Shown: positions 1 to 4,972, counted from the first letter of the stretch. The stretch is 8,203 nucleotides of DNA from DAITMV01 sp046318595 (GCA_046318595.1 JBKCTV010000054.1:1-8203), one strand, 5' to 3'. Notes: generated by a model not told the origin, from the sequence alone. Numbers and translations are program-made.

Positions 1-98
1 ACCCCGCGCCGATCCTTGAACACGGTAATGGCGCGCAGCGCCGTCTCTTGCGCGGGCGTCAGGTTTCCGGTGCTGGGAAGTTTTTTGGCGGCTTTCAT
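1..98 (-). CDS. Partial N-terminus of a probable LexA-like/S24-type repressor (runs off window)
   Basis: Only the first 32 codons are in the window, reading leftward from an ATG at 98. The peptide begins MKAAKKLPSTGNLTPAQETA and continues LRAITVFKDRRG. The pattern LTPxQxxALxxIxxFxxxRG is like the first helix of LexA-type winged-helix DNA-binding domains, preceded here by about a dozen basic or polar residues. No wing, recognition helix, or S24 peptidase domain can be seen because the gene leaves the window. Its position supports a repressor: it is divergent from the recombinase operon, across an AT-rich control region with a minus-strand promoter and an overlapping inverted repeat. The ribosome binding site is weak (only AAAGAA upstream). 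It could instead be another small HTH regulator or an unrelated protein. The reading frame is moderately sure; the family is a guess from about 20 residues. Confidence 0.45.
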   Translation of the reverse strand, partial: MKAAKKLPSTGNLTPAQETALRAITVFKDRRG

Positions 99-170
99 TT
101 TGTTTTCTTTGTGCTGATCATCGTCTTCTGGGATTTTCGCCTGCGCGAATCTCCCTATGTTGTTCCCTTA

Positions 171-206
171 TTTTTATTAGGTTTGATTATCCTAATTCAA
201 TAAAAA
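171..206. promoter_or_regulatory. Inverted-repeat operator candidate over the leftward promoter
   Basis: ATTAGG (176-181) and CCTAAT (191-196) are inverted around a 9-base centre. A second, outer pair, TTTTTATT (171-178) and AATAAAAA (199-206), is also inverted. The inner repeat lies directly on the proposed minus-strand -10 box and start point. A dimeric repressor bound here would block its own promoter, as in autoregulated phage repressors. Which protein binds is not shown by the sequence. The centre is AT-rich, so some of the symmetry could be chance. Confidence 0.35.
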
Positions 207-216
207 TTGCCGTCAA
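186..216 (-). promoter_or_regulatory. Candidate sigma-70 promoter for the leftward repressor-like gene
   Basis: On the minus strand, TTGACG (plus-strand 211-216) matches five of six bases of the -35 consensus. After a 16-base spacer comes TAGGAT (189-194); GATAAT (186-191) is an alternative -10 at a 19-base spacing. Transcription would start near 180, leaving a leader of about 80 bases before the ATG at 98. The surroundings are much more AT-rich than the flanking genes. This rests on consensus matching only. Confidence 0.45.
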
Positions 217-263
217 TCCCGTACTTATCCCGACACTTTACCTACACTTCCCGTAAATAATAT
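217..263 (+). promoter_or_regulatory. Control region of the rightward integration operon with three TCCCG repeats
   Basis: TCCCG occurs at 217-221, 228-232 and 249-253, spaced by 11 and 21 bases, close to one and two helical turns. The last two lie in imperfect 11-base direct repeats (TACTTATCCCG and TACACTTCCCG, 8 of 11 identical). A weak -10-like TAATAT (258-263) follows without a convincing -35 box, as expected of a promoter that needs an activator or the element's own sigma factor. The leader to the start at 289 would be about 20 bases. The bound factor is unknown. Confidence 0.3.
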
Positions 264-278
264 CGCATGAAACAGCAT

Positions 279-283
279 GGAGG
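279..283 (+). promoter_or_regulatory. Shine-Dalgarno site that fixes the start of the first rightward gene at 289
   Basis: GGAGG lies five bases before the ATG at 289. An earlier in-frame ATG at 277 overlaps this site and has no good ribosome binding site of its own, so 289 is the likely start. Confidence 0.75.
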
Positions 284-288
284 TGACC

Positions 289-483
289 ATGAGTAGATTA
301 GACCCGAACATGATGACTGCCGATGAACGCGTGGGCGAAGTCGGCCTCATTCTCAGCCGAGGCGTCGCACGACGTCTGCAGAAGCTGAAATCAAGCCAAA
401 TCAACGACATGAGAGACTATTCACTGGACTTAGAGGCGACAGGAAGCATTCATGGGCAAAAGCGAAAGGAGCAAAATAACTGA
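289..483 (+). CDS. Small conserved protein of the DUF2924-recombinase cassette (64 aa)
   Basis: This 64-residue protein begins MSRLDPNMMTADERVGEVG. I recognise that N-terminus as recurring in short proteins upstream of DUF2924 and serine recombinase genes in alphaproteobacteria; no function is established that I know of. The sequence shows a helical, acidic stretch (about residues 10-22, ADERVGEVGLILS) and then a basic segment (RGVARRLQKLKSS), with a polar, basic tail ending KRKEQNN. There is no signal peptide or membrane segment. The start at 289 is chosen for its strong GGAGG site. The stop TGA overlaps the next ATG by one base, so translation is likely coupled to the DUF2924 gene. The conserved association suggests a role with the recombinase, such as accessory factor or regulator, but that is inference. 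Confidence 0.75.
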   Translation: MSRLDPNMMTADERVGEVGLILSRGVARRLQKLKSSQINDMRDYSLDLEATGSIHGQKRKEQNN

Positions 484-935
484 TGCAAAACAATGTCTTA
501 GCAAGGGTCGCCGCCCTGCCGCAAATGCCCATGGCGGAGCTGGCGGCGATGTGGGAGGAGGTTTTTCAAGCAAAACCCCCGAAATACAACAAGCCTTATC
601 TGGTCAAGCGCCTGGCCTACCGCCTGCAGGAAATCGCGCACGGCATCGATGGCGGGGTTATAGAAAAACGACTTGAGCAATACGCCAAGGAAAGCCTTTC
701 GGAAAATCTGCGCAAGGAGCGCGGCAAAGGCATCCACATGCCCGTCGCGGGGACGAAGCTCGTGCGCATCCACCATGGCATTGAACATCGCGTCACCGTC
801 CTCGACAAGGGCTTCGAATATAACGGCGCGCATTACCGGAGCCTGTCACATATCGCGCGCGAAATCACAGGCACGAATTGGTCAGGCCCCACTTTCTTCG
901 GCCTGGTGCGCAGAAACAAGGAGGGCAAGGAATGA
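483..935 (+). CDS. DUF2924 domain protein, recombinase-associated (150 aa)
   Basis: This 150-residue protein matches my memory of the DUF2924 family, found next to serine recombinases in mobile elements, mostly of alphaproteobacteria. The N-terminal half (residues 1-75) is helical and includes KYNKPYLVKRLAYRLQE. The C-terminal half holds the family's conserved block: PVAGTKLVRIHHGIEHRVTV, then LDKGFEYNGAHYRSLSHIAR, then EITGTNWSGPTFFGL. That block looks like a small beta-rich fold followed by a helix. The biochemical role is not established; DNA binding or help to the recombinase is inferred from constant gene neighbourhood. AAAGGAG at 465-471 lies 11 bases from the start, slightly far, but the one-base overlap with the previous stop favours coupled translation. 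Its own stop overlaps the recombinase ATG (ATGA). Confidence 0.88.
   Translation: MQNNVLARVAALPQMPMAELAAMWEEVFQAKPPKYNKPYLVKRLAYRLQEIAHGIDGGVIEKRLEQYAKESLSENLRKERGKGIHMPVAGTKLVRIHHGIEHRVTVLDKGFEYNGAHYRSLSHIAREITGTNWSGPTFFGLVRRNKEGKE
918..924 (+). promoter_or_regulatory. Shine-Dalgarno site that fixes the recombinase start at 932
   Basis: AAGGAGG lies seven bases before the ATG at 932 inside the end of the DUF2924 gene. The open frame extends back to an ATG at 878, but the serine recombinase fold begins just after residue 8 of the shorter form and the earlier start has no such site. Confidence 0.75.
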
Positions 936-2278
936 CGGAACCGAAGAAAAGAATTCGCTGCGCGATTTACACGCGCAAATCCACGGAAGAAGGTCTCGAC
1001 ATGGAATTCAACAGCCTCGACGCCCAGCGCGAGGCCGGAGAATCCTATATCACGTCGCAACGGCATGAAGGCTGGACGCTGGTGCCTGAATATTACGACG
1101 ACGGCGGTTTTTCGGGCGGCAGCATGGAACGTCCCGCGCTCAAAAAGCTCCTGCGCGACATCGAAAAAGGTCTGATCGACGTGGTCGTCGTTTACAAGGT
1201 CGACCGCCTGTCACGCTCGCTCTCCGATTTTGCCAAGATGATCGAGCTTTTCGACAAGAACAACGTCAGCTTCGTCTCCGTCACCCAGCAATTCAACACG
1301 ACGACGTCCATGGGGCGACTGACGCTCAACATCCTTTTATCCTTCGCCCAATTCGAGCGTGAGGTCATCGGTGAACGCATCCGCGACAAGGTCGCCGCGA
1401 CGAAGCGCAAAGGCATGTGGATGGGCGGCATCACGCCGCTCGGCTACGACACAAAAGACAAAAAGCTGGTGATCAACGAAAAAGAAGCCGAGCTTGTCCG
1501 GCTGATCTTCGAGCGTTTCACGATTCTGCAATCGATGACGCTGCTGGCGAAGGAATTACGCGATCAGGGATATCGCACAAAGAGCTGGATCAGCCGGAAC
1601 GGCAAGCAGCGCGGCGGCAACGCCATCACCAAGGGTTTTCTTTACAAGGTGCTGAACAACCGCACCTACCTTGGCGAGATTACCCACCTCGGCAACAGCT
1701 ACCCAGGACAGCACAAGCCCATCATTTCCCATGCCCTTTGGGAAAAGGTACGCACGGTGACGAAAGAAAATCCGCGCAAGCGTCAAATCCGGACGCGCGG
1801 CCTTTCGACCGCGTTATTGCAGGGGCTTTGCGTATGCGGTGGCTGCCAGTCCGTCATGACGCCGACCCATTCCAAAAAACCCAACGGCAGGCTTTACCGC
1901 TATTACAAGCCCAGCGCGCATTTGAAGAACGAATGCGAAGATTGCCCTGTCGGCTCCGTACCCGCCGGAGAACTGGAGAACATCGTCCTCAATCAAATCC
2001 GCTTTGCGATCTGTACGCCGGAGATGATGGTGCGGGTCTGGCGCGAAGCCATCAAGGAAGATCACACCATCACCGAACAACAGGTGCGCGACGCGCTGCA
2101 GAACATGCACCTGATCTGGGACGAATTGTTCCCGCTCGAACAGGCGCGGCTTTTGAGGCTGCTGATCGAAAAGATCGTCGTCAACGCCGACCGCATCGAC
2201 ATCCGCATCCATGCCGAAGGCTTGAACAGCCTGATCCGCGACATCGAACACGTCCATAAAATCAAGGAGGCCGCATGA
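932..2278 (+). CDS. Large serine recombinase / integrase (448 aa)
   Basis: Site-specific DNA recombinase of the large serine family, which cuts both DNA strands through a phosphoserine link and exchanges them, here probably to integrate and excise the element. The N-terminal resolvase domain (about 8-150) shows YTRKS with nucleophile Ser17 and Arg15, and the DRLSR motif with Arg92 and Arg95. A long helix with QFEREVIGERIRDK links to the Recombinase domain (about 170-280). Next is a zinc beta ribbon with LCVCGGC and CEDC cysteines, and a C-terminal helical segment (HLIWDELFPLEQARLLRLL). At 448 residues it is somewhat short for the group but every domain seems present and intact. The start at 932 has a strong ribosome site and overlaps the DUF2924 stop (ATGA); the HTH gene overlaps its end the same way. 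Function is sure; target site is unknown. Confidence 0.95.
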   Translation: MTEPKKRIRCAIYTRKSTEEGLDMEFNSLDAQREAGESYITSQRHEGWTLVPEYYDDGGFSGGSMERPALKKLLRDIEKGLIDVVVVYKVDRLSRSLSDFAKMIELFDKNNVSFVSVTQQFNTTTSMGRLTLNILLSFAQFEREVIGERIRDKVAATKRKGMWMGGITPLGYDTKDKKLVINEKEAELVRLIFERFTILQSMTLLAKELRDQGYRTKSWISRNGKQRGGNAITKGFLYKVLNNRTYLGEITHLGNSYPGQHKPIISHALWEKVRTVTKENPRKRQIRTRGLSTALLQGLCVCGGCQSVMTPTHSKKPNGRLYRYYKPSAHLKNECEDCPVGSVPAGELENIVLNQIRFAICTPEMMVRVWREAIKEDHTITEQQVRDALQNMHLIWDELFPLEQARLLRLLIEKIVVNADRIDIRIHAEGLNSLIRDIEHVHKIKEAA

Positions 2279-2688
2279 ACAAAGCCATGATTTCCCTCGA
2301 CGGCACCGCCATCGTCATCAGCGTTCCGGTGAATTTCACCCGAAAATTCGGACGGCGGTACATGATCGTTCCGCCCATCGAGGGTGACGCGCCCTTCACC
2401 GCGCCGCCGCGCAGGGACGACACCCTGCTGAAAGCCCTCGCGCGCGCCCACAAATGGAGCCAATGGCTGGAAACGGGCAAGGTGAAGAAGATCGACCATC
2501 TGGCCGCCGATAACGATATCAACCCGTCCTACGTTTCCCGCATCATCCGGTTGAACCTGCTTGCACCAGATATTAAGGAAATGATTTTAGACGGCAGGCA
2601 GCCCAAGACCATGAAATTGTCGGAGATGCTCAAGCCCTTTCCGAACGACTGGCAGGCGCAGCGTCGCCATTTCGGCCTGGCCGATTGA
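2275..2688 (+). CDS. ParB/KorB-like helix-turn-helix protein coupled to the recombinase (137 aa)
   Basis: A 137-residue protein with an N-terminal beta-like part (residues 5-35, ISLDGTAIVISVPVNF and a basic RKFGRR), then a helical part. Residues about 72-97 (KIDHLAADNDINPSYVSRII, then RLNLLAP) have the pattern of the ParB/KorB-type HTH, in which a SYVSR recognition helix precedes a hydrophobic helix. The tail contains KLSEMLKPFPNDWQAQRRHF, which recurs, as I remember, in proteins encoded just downstream of alphaproteobacterial serine recombinases. No ParB nuclease/CTPase box is visible, so it is not a full ParB. It starts within the recombinase stop codon (ATGA), with AAGGAGG four bases upstream, so the two are co-translated. 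It may be a regulator or a recombination directionality factor; that role is inference. Confidence 0.75.
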   Translation: MNKAMISLDGTAIVISVPVNFTRKFGRRYMIVPPIEGDAPFTAPPRRDDTLLKALARAHKWSQWLETGKVKKIDHLAADNDINPSYVSRIIRLNLLAPDIKEMILDGRQPKTMKLSEMLKPFPNDWQAQRRHFGLAD

Positions 2689-2689
2689 C

Positions 2690-2722
2690 GGGGCGGCTGC
2701 CCCGCACGGTGAATTTTCACCG
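2690..2722. repeat. Two adjacent inverted repeats after the integration operon
   Basis: GGGGC (2690-2694) and GCCCC (2699-2703) form a short hairpin with a GGCT loop immediately after the HTH stop codon. Next to it, CGGTGAA (2707-2713) and TTCACCG (2716-2722) are inverted around only two bases, which suits a protein-binding site better than an RNA hairpin. Being next to the recombinase operon, the second repeat could be part of an attachment site or an operator for the HTH protein. Neither use is proven by sequence. Confidence 0.45.
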
Positions 2723-2731
2723 GACACCCTG

Positions 2732-2752
2732 AAAAAAAATCAAAAAAATTTT
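2732..2752. other. Two phased A-tracts, likely curved DNA
   Basis: Runs of eight A (2732-2739) and seven A (2742-2748, followed by TTTT) have centres about ten bases apart, that is one helical turn, a classic arrangement for intrinsic DNA bending. They stand out strongly from the GC-rich surroundings, between the inverted repeat and the terminator. They might aid a recombinase or a bending protein, or increase the terminator's effect; no specific role can be assigned. Confidence 0.4.
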
Positions 2753-2760
2753 CATCCCCG

Positions 2761-2790
2761 AAGCCGCCCTCACAGGCGGCTTTTTGCTTT
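2761..2790 (+). terminator. Intrinsic terminator ending the recombinase operon
   Basis: AAGCCGCC (2761-2768) and GGCGGCTT (2775-2782) make a perfect 8-bp stem with a CTCACA loop, followed by a U-rich tail (TTTTTGCTTTT). This is a standard rho-independent terminator. It lies 72 bases after the HTH gene and separates the integration operon from the sigma-like gene, which therefore should have its own promoter or depend on read-through. Confidence 0.88.
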
Positions 2791-2794
2791 TCAG

Positions 2795-2813
2795 GTGGGC
2801 TGAAAAAGCCCGC
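2795..2813 (+). repeat. Small hairpin in the leader of the sigma-like gene
   Basis: GGGCT (2797-2801) and AGCCC (2807-2811) pair around a GAAAA loop; one G-U and one G-C pair extend the stem to seven pairs. It has no U-tail, so it is not a terminator by itself. It could protect the 5' end of the downstream transcript. Confidence 0.35.
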
Positions 2814-2832
2814 AGACCCAGCCTGCAAGTGA

Positions 2833-2894
2833 GTTTTCGCCAGTCCCTTTGTCCGGCCCGTGCGTGGCCGCCAATGCGAAACAAAGGCGAAAAC
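2833..2894 (+). promoter_or_regulatory. Inverted repeat in the sigma gene leader that can mask the ribosome binding site
   Basis: GTTTTCGCC (2833-2841) and CCTTTGT (2846-2852) are both complementary to ACAAAGGCGAAAAC (2881-2894). They form a 14-bp helix interrupted by a six-base bulge (2841-2846, depending on register) on the 5' strand. Inside, two GGCC blocks (2855-2858 and 2866-2869) can pair. The 3' strand contains the AAAGG Shine-Dalgarno sequence (2883-2887) of the gene that starts at 2896. The folded leader would therefore hide the ribosome binding site. The pairing is seen in the sequence; its use as a switch is inferred. Confidence 0.45.
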
Positions 2895-2895
2895 A

Positions 2896-3465
2896 ATGAG
2901 CAAAAGCCAAAACCGTTACAACGGCATCGATCCGTATGTCGTTTCCCAAGTCCGTTATCACTCCCGTCAAATGCTCCGGCACCACACCATGGCCGGAATG
3001 GAGATCGAAGACATCGAGCAGGAATTGATGCTCGACTATCTCTCGCGGATCCAAGCCTTCGATCCCGAAAAATCCTGCCGCAACACCTTCGTCGACCGCA
3101 TCCTGCGCCATAAATGCGCGGCGATGATCAAAGCCGCGAAAGCCGAGAAACGCAACAACGGCTTCCAGGCCACGTCGCTGGATTCTTGGCTGGAGGACGG
3201 CGAACGCGAGGACGTTCCGGAATCCATGGGCATCTGGGGCGGACAGAACGGCCATGCGCGGCAAACCGAGCTGGTCATTGACGTGACCGACGCGATCCGC
3301 GCCCTGCCGGAAGCCGCGCGCTTTTACTGCGTGATGCTGATGCAGGATTTGCCGATCCGCACGCTCTGCAAAATGCACGACCGTCATCCGTCCACGGTTT
3401 ACGAAACCATGGGCCGGATCCGGCGCGATTTCGGCGCACGCGACCTCCAGAAATATCTGCACTGA
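2896..3465 (+). CDS. Divergent sigma-70 family (ECF-like) factor (189 aa)
   Basis: A 189-residue protein with the two-domain plan of small sigma factors, which bring RNA polymerase to specific promoters. Residues about 20-90 resemble region 2: MEIEDIEQELMLDYLSRIQ corresponds to the usual EDLxQExxLxL segment, followed by AFDPEKSCRNTFVDRILRH and a basic helix ending KAAKAEKR. A polar linker (about 95-128) leads to a region 4-like domain (129-183) with AIRALPEAARFYCVML and the HTH-like PIRTLCKMHDRHPSTVYETM. The length suits the ECF class. The frame also opens at a GTG (2860), but ATG 2896 follows an AAAGG site nine bases upstream and is preferred. It stands alone between a terminator and a structured spacer. 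It may control phage genes; a DNA-binding non-sigma protein is the main alternative. Confidence 0.75.
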   Translation: MSKSQNRYNGIDPYVVSQVRYHSRQMLRHHTMAGMEIEDIEQELMLDYLSRIQAFDPEKSCRNTFVDRILRHKCAAMIKAAKAEKRNNGFQATSLDSWLEDGEREDVPESMGIWGGQNGHARQTELVIDVTDAIRALPEAARFYCVMLMQDLPIRTLCKMHDRHPSTVYETMGRIRRDFGARDLQKYLH

Positions 3466-3469
3466 CCGC

Positions 3470-3486
3470 CCCGACAGTTCCCGCGA
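3470..3486 (+). repeat. 5' competitor arm of the structured spacer
   Basis: GTTCCCGCGA (3477-3486) pairs perfectly over ten bases with TCGCGGGAAC (3528-3537). The adjoining CCCGACAG (3470-3477) is a direct repeat of 3593-3600 and could also pair with TGTCGGG (3518-3524). Either pairing would disrupt the three-way junction formed by 3518-3599. Confidence 0.5.
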
Positions 3487-3500
3487 TCGCTCGGTATGTA
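3472..3500 (+). promoter_or_regulatory. Weak promoter candidate ahead of the structured RNA
   Basis: CCGACA (3471-3476) shares GACA with the -35 consensus, and TATGTA (3495-3500) after 18 bases is a poor -10. Initiation near 3507 would start a transcript just before the three-way junction. The match is weak, and dependence on the upstream phage sigma factor is possible but unsupported by a known consensus. Confidence 0.2.
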
Positions 3501-3517
3501 ACCCCTCACGGAATTCA

Positions 3518-3599
3518 TGTCGGGCCTTCGCGGGAACGCAAAACCCTTCGGGGAAATACCGCGACCGCTTTCGCTCTTTGGCGGCGCCAAGGCCCGACA
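3518..3599 (+). ncRNA. Candidate structured RNA or cis-regulatory leader (three-way junction)
   Basis: TGTCGGGCCTT (3518-3528) and AAGGCCCGACA (3589-3599) are perfectly complementary over 11 bp and close an 82-base region. Directly inside, CGCGG (3529-3533) pairs with CCGCG (3559-3563); within that, CCC-TTCG-GGG (3544-3553) forms a hairpin with the very stable C(UUCG)G tetraloop. A further stem pairs CCGC (3565-3568) with GCGG (3581-3584). The result is a compact three-way junction. I do not recognise it as a known RNA family; it is not a tRNA. It lies 50 bases before the first gene of the replication operon, so it may be its 5' leader, or a separate small RNA. An open frame runs through it on the plus strand but has no ribosome site and no recognisable protein. 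Confidence 0.5.
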
Positions 3600-3649
3600 G
3601 CAGCAATGCAAACGGCAATCAGGAGCAACACGAAACCAAGGAGCATCGA

Positions 3650-3814
3650 ATGAGCGATACACCGCCATCACTCGACGCCGTCTACAGCACGCCCGTCGGG
3701 CAATTGCTGGAGATGGACGAAACCGAACTGCGCCGATTGCTGGCAAAGGCCGAACTGGTCTGCCGCTGGCTGCGCGGCGCGCTGCGACTGAAAACCCAAA
3801 AAGGAGGCAAATAA
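3650..3814 (+). CDS. Small hypothetical protein, first gene of the replication operon (54 aa)
   Basis: A 54-residue protein preceded by AAGGAG (3638-3643) at six bases from the ATG, the best ribosome site in the area; an in-frame extension back to 3578 would cross the structured RNA and is rejected. The sequence has a short polar start, then an amphipathic helix (about 16-47, VGQLLEMDETELRRLLAKAE, then LVCRWLRGALRL) with an acidic first half and a basic second half, and ends KTQKGGK. There is no membrane segment, motif or family I can name. Its stop overlaps the next ATG by one base (TAATG), so it is co-translated with the following coiled-coil protein. A role in binding or regulating the replication proteins would be guesswork. 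Confidence 0.7.
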   Translation: MSDTPPSLDAVYSTPVGQLLEMDETELRRLLAKAELVCRWLRGALRLKTQKGGK

Positions 3815-4107
3815 TGAGCAAGAAACTCGAAAAACTTTTCGGCGACACTTATCTGGCGCGCAACGTGCCGGAGAGCGTCCATATCCCGCCGCTCGGCGCA
3901 AACCGCACGGATATCGTCAAGCCCATCGACCAAGCGACGCTGGACGACATCGCCTGCGCCGCGCAAGCCCTCGACAAAAAAGCCGATGCGTTGCGTGACG
4001 AGCTTTACGCCTTGCAGCGCCTCTACAAAGAAGCGCGTGCGAAAGGTGCGCTTGGCAAAGACAACATCGTTGAAGCCATCACGGCCAAGAACGGGGGTGC
4101 GCAATGA
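3814..4107 (+). CDS. Hypothetical helical/coiled-coil protein (97 aa)
   Basis: A 97-residue protein with AAGGAGG (3801-3807) six bases upstream and a one-base overlap with the previous stop. It starts MSKKLEKLFGDTYLARNVPE, followed by a proline-containing segment (VHIPPLGANRTDIVKPID), then a long predicted helix (about 39-77: ATLDDIACAAQALDKKADAL and RDELYALQRLYKEARAKG) whose spacing of Leu, Ala and charged residues suits a coiled coil. It is soluble, without signal peptide or membrane segment. I do not recognise the family. Its stop overlaps the start of the ATPase gene (ATGA), so it is probably made in step with the ATPase and may be a small partner of the recombination proteins; this is inferred from position only. 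Confidence 0.75.
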   Translation: MSKKLEKLFGDTYLARNVPESVHIPPLGANRTDIVKPIDQATLDDIACAAQALDKKADALRDELYALQRLYKEARAKGALGKDNIVEAITAKNGGAQ

Positions 4108-4970
4108 CGCTCCCCATCATCTCCGCCGACGAGCGGCTTGCCGAAAAACGCGGAATCAAAGGCTGCATCTTCGGCAAGTCCGGCATCGGCAAAACGTCGC
4201 TGCTCTGGACGCTGCCACCGGAAAAAACGCTGTTCTTCGACCTTGAGGCCGGAGACCTTGCCATCGAAGGCTGGGCGGGCGATGCCATTCGTCCACGCAC
4301 CTGGCAGGAATGTCGTGACTTCGCGGTGTTCATCGGCGGCCCCAATCCGGCGCTGCGCGACGACCAGCCTTACAGCCAGGCGCATTTCGATGCCGTCAAG
4401 GAACGCTTCGGCGATCCTGCCGCCATCGCAAAATACGACACGGTGTTTGTGGATTCCATCACCGTCGCCGGACGCCTGTGCTTCCAATGGTGCAAGGGAC
4501 AGCCGCAAGCATTCAGCGACAAGACGGGAAAACCCGACACGCGCGGCGCTTACGGCCTGCACGGCCAGGAAATGATCGCCTGGCTCACGCATCTCCAGCA
4601 CGCACGCGGCAAGAACATCTGGTTTGTCGGCATCCTCGACGAGAAGCTGGATGATTTCAACCGTCGCTTCTTCCAGCCGCAGATCGAAGGATCGAAAACC
4701 GGACTGGAGCTGCCAGGGATCGTCGATCAGGTCATCACCATGGCCGAGTTGAGGGCTGACGATGAAACGCCATACCGCGCCTTCGTCTGCCACACGCTCA
4801 ATCCTTACGGCTTTCCCGCCAAGGATCGCAGCGGTCGGCTCGACCTTGTCGAAGAACCACACCTCGGACGCCTGATGGAAAAAATCGCCGGAGCTGCCAA
4901 GCCCGCCGCCGAGCGCCTGACCTACGTCCGTCCCCAGCAATCTGACACCCCGCAAAACAAAGGAGAATAA
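4104..4970 (+). CDS. Phage Sak4-like RecA-fold ATPase (AAA_24 type, 288 aa)
   Basis: A 288-residue P-loop ATPase. The Walker A motif is GKSGIGKT (residues 24-31, catalytic Lys30), a Walker B-like strand ends in Asp117 (YDTVFVDS), and FFDLEAGD (44-51) holds acidic residues that follow the second core strand. A histidine/glutamine-bearing stretch (GLHGQEMIAWLTHLQ, near 152-166) and NIWFVGILDEK follow. This plan, a minimal RecA-like core of about 220-290 residues, matches phage Sak4-type single-strand annealing/recombination ATPases and the AAA_24 family. Known Sak4 proteins bind ssDNA and work with a phage SSB, and here the next gene is SSB-like, which supports the call. The C-terminal 30 residues are polar and probably disordered. 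The start overlaps the preceding stop (ATGA); the ribosome site is only a weak GGGGGTG. The exact subfamily is less sure than the ATPase fold. Confidence 0.82.
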   Translation: MTLPIISADERLAEKRGIKGCIFGKSGIGKTSLLWTLPPEKTLFFDLEAGDLAIEGWAGDAIRPRTWQECRDFAVFIGGPNPALRDDQPYSQAHFDAVKERFGDPAAIAKYDTVFVDSITVAGRLCFQWCKGQPQAFSDKTGKPDTRGAYGLHGQEMIAWLTHLQHARGKNIWFVGILDEKLDDFNRRFFQPQIEGSKTGLELPGIVDQVITMAELRADDETPYRAFVCHTLNPYGFPAKDRSGRLDLVEEPHLGRLMEKIAGAAKPAAERLTYVRPQQSDTPQNKGE

Positions 4971-4972
4971 CC

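Noticed and set aside
483..2278. Resistance-element (Tn/ICE) resolvase interpretation of the serine recombinase.
   Set aside because: The protein has the large-integrase domain set (Recombinase domain and zinc ribbon) rather than the short resolvase form, and no transposase or terminal repeat was seen in the window.
3470..3537. Terminator after the sigma-like gene formed by the 10-bp stem at 3477-3486 and 3528-3537.
   Set aside because: The loop is long (41 bases) and no U-run follows; it fits an alternative fold of the spacer better than a rho-independent terminator.
3518..3599. A tRNA or tRNA-like gene in the structured spacer.
   Set aside because: The length is similar to a tRNA, but there is no anticodon arm of seven-base loop, no GTTC-type T arm and no acceptor tail; the fold is a three-way junction with an 11-bp closing stem.
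2791..3618. Minus-strand open frame of 275 codons over the sigma-like gene and both flanking spacers.
   Set aside because: It is antisense to the sigma-like gene, has no ribosome site or known domain, and would cross the structured spacer.
3517..3813. Plus-strand extension of the 97-aa protein back to an ATG at 3517.
   Set aside because: It would overlap the 54-aa gene in another frame and run through the structured RNA, while the start at 3814 has a strong AAGGAGG site and typical TAATG coupling.
4023..4955. Minus-strand open frame of 310 codons opposite the ATPase gene.
   Set aside because: The plus strand has intact Walker motifs and operon spacing; the opposite frame has no motif and is a composition effect.
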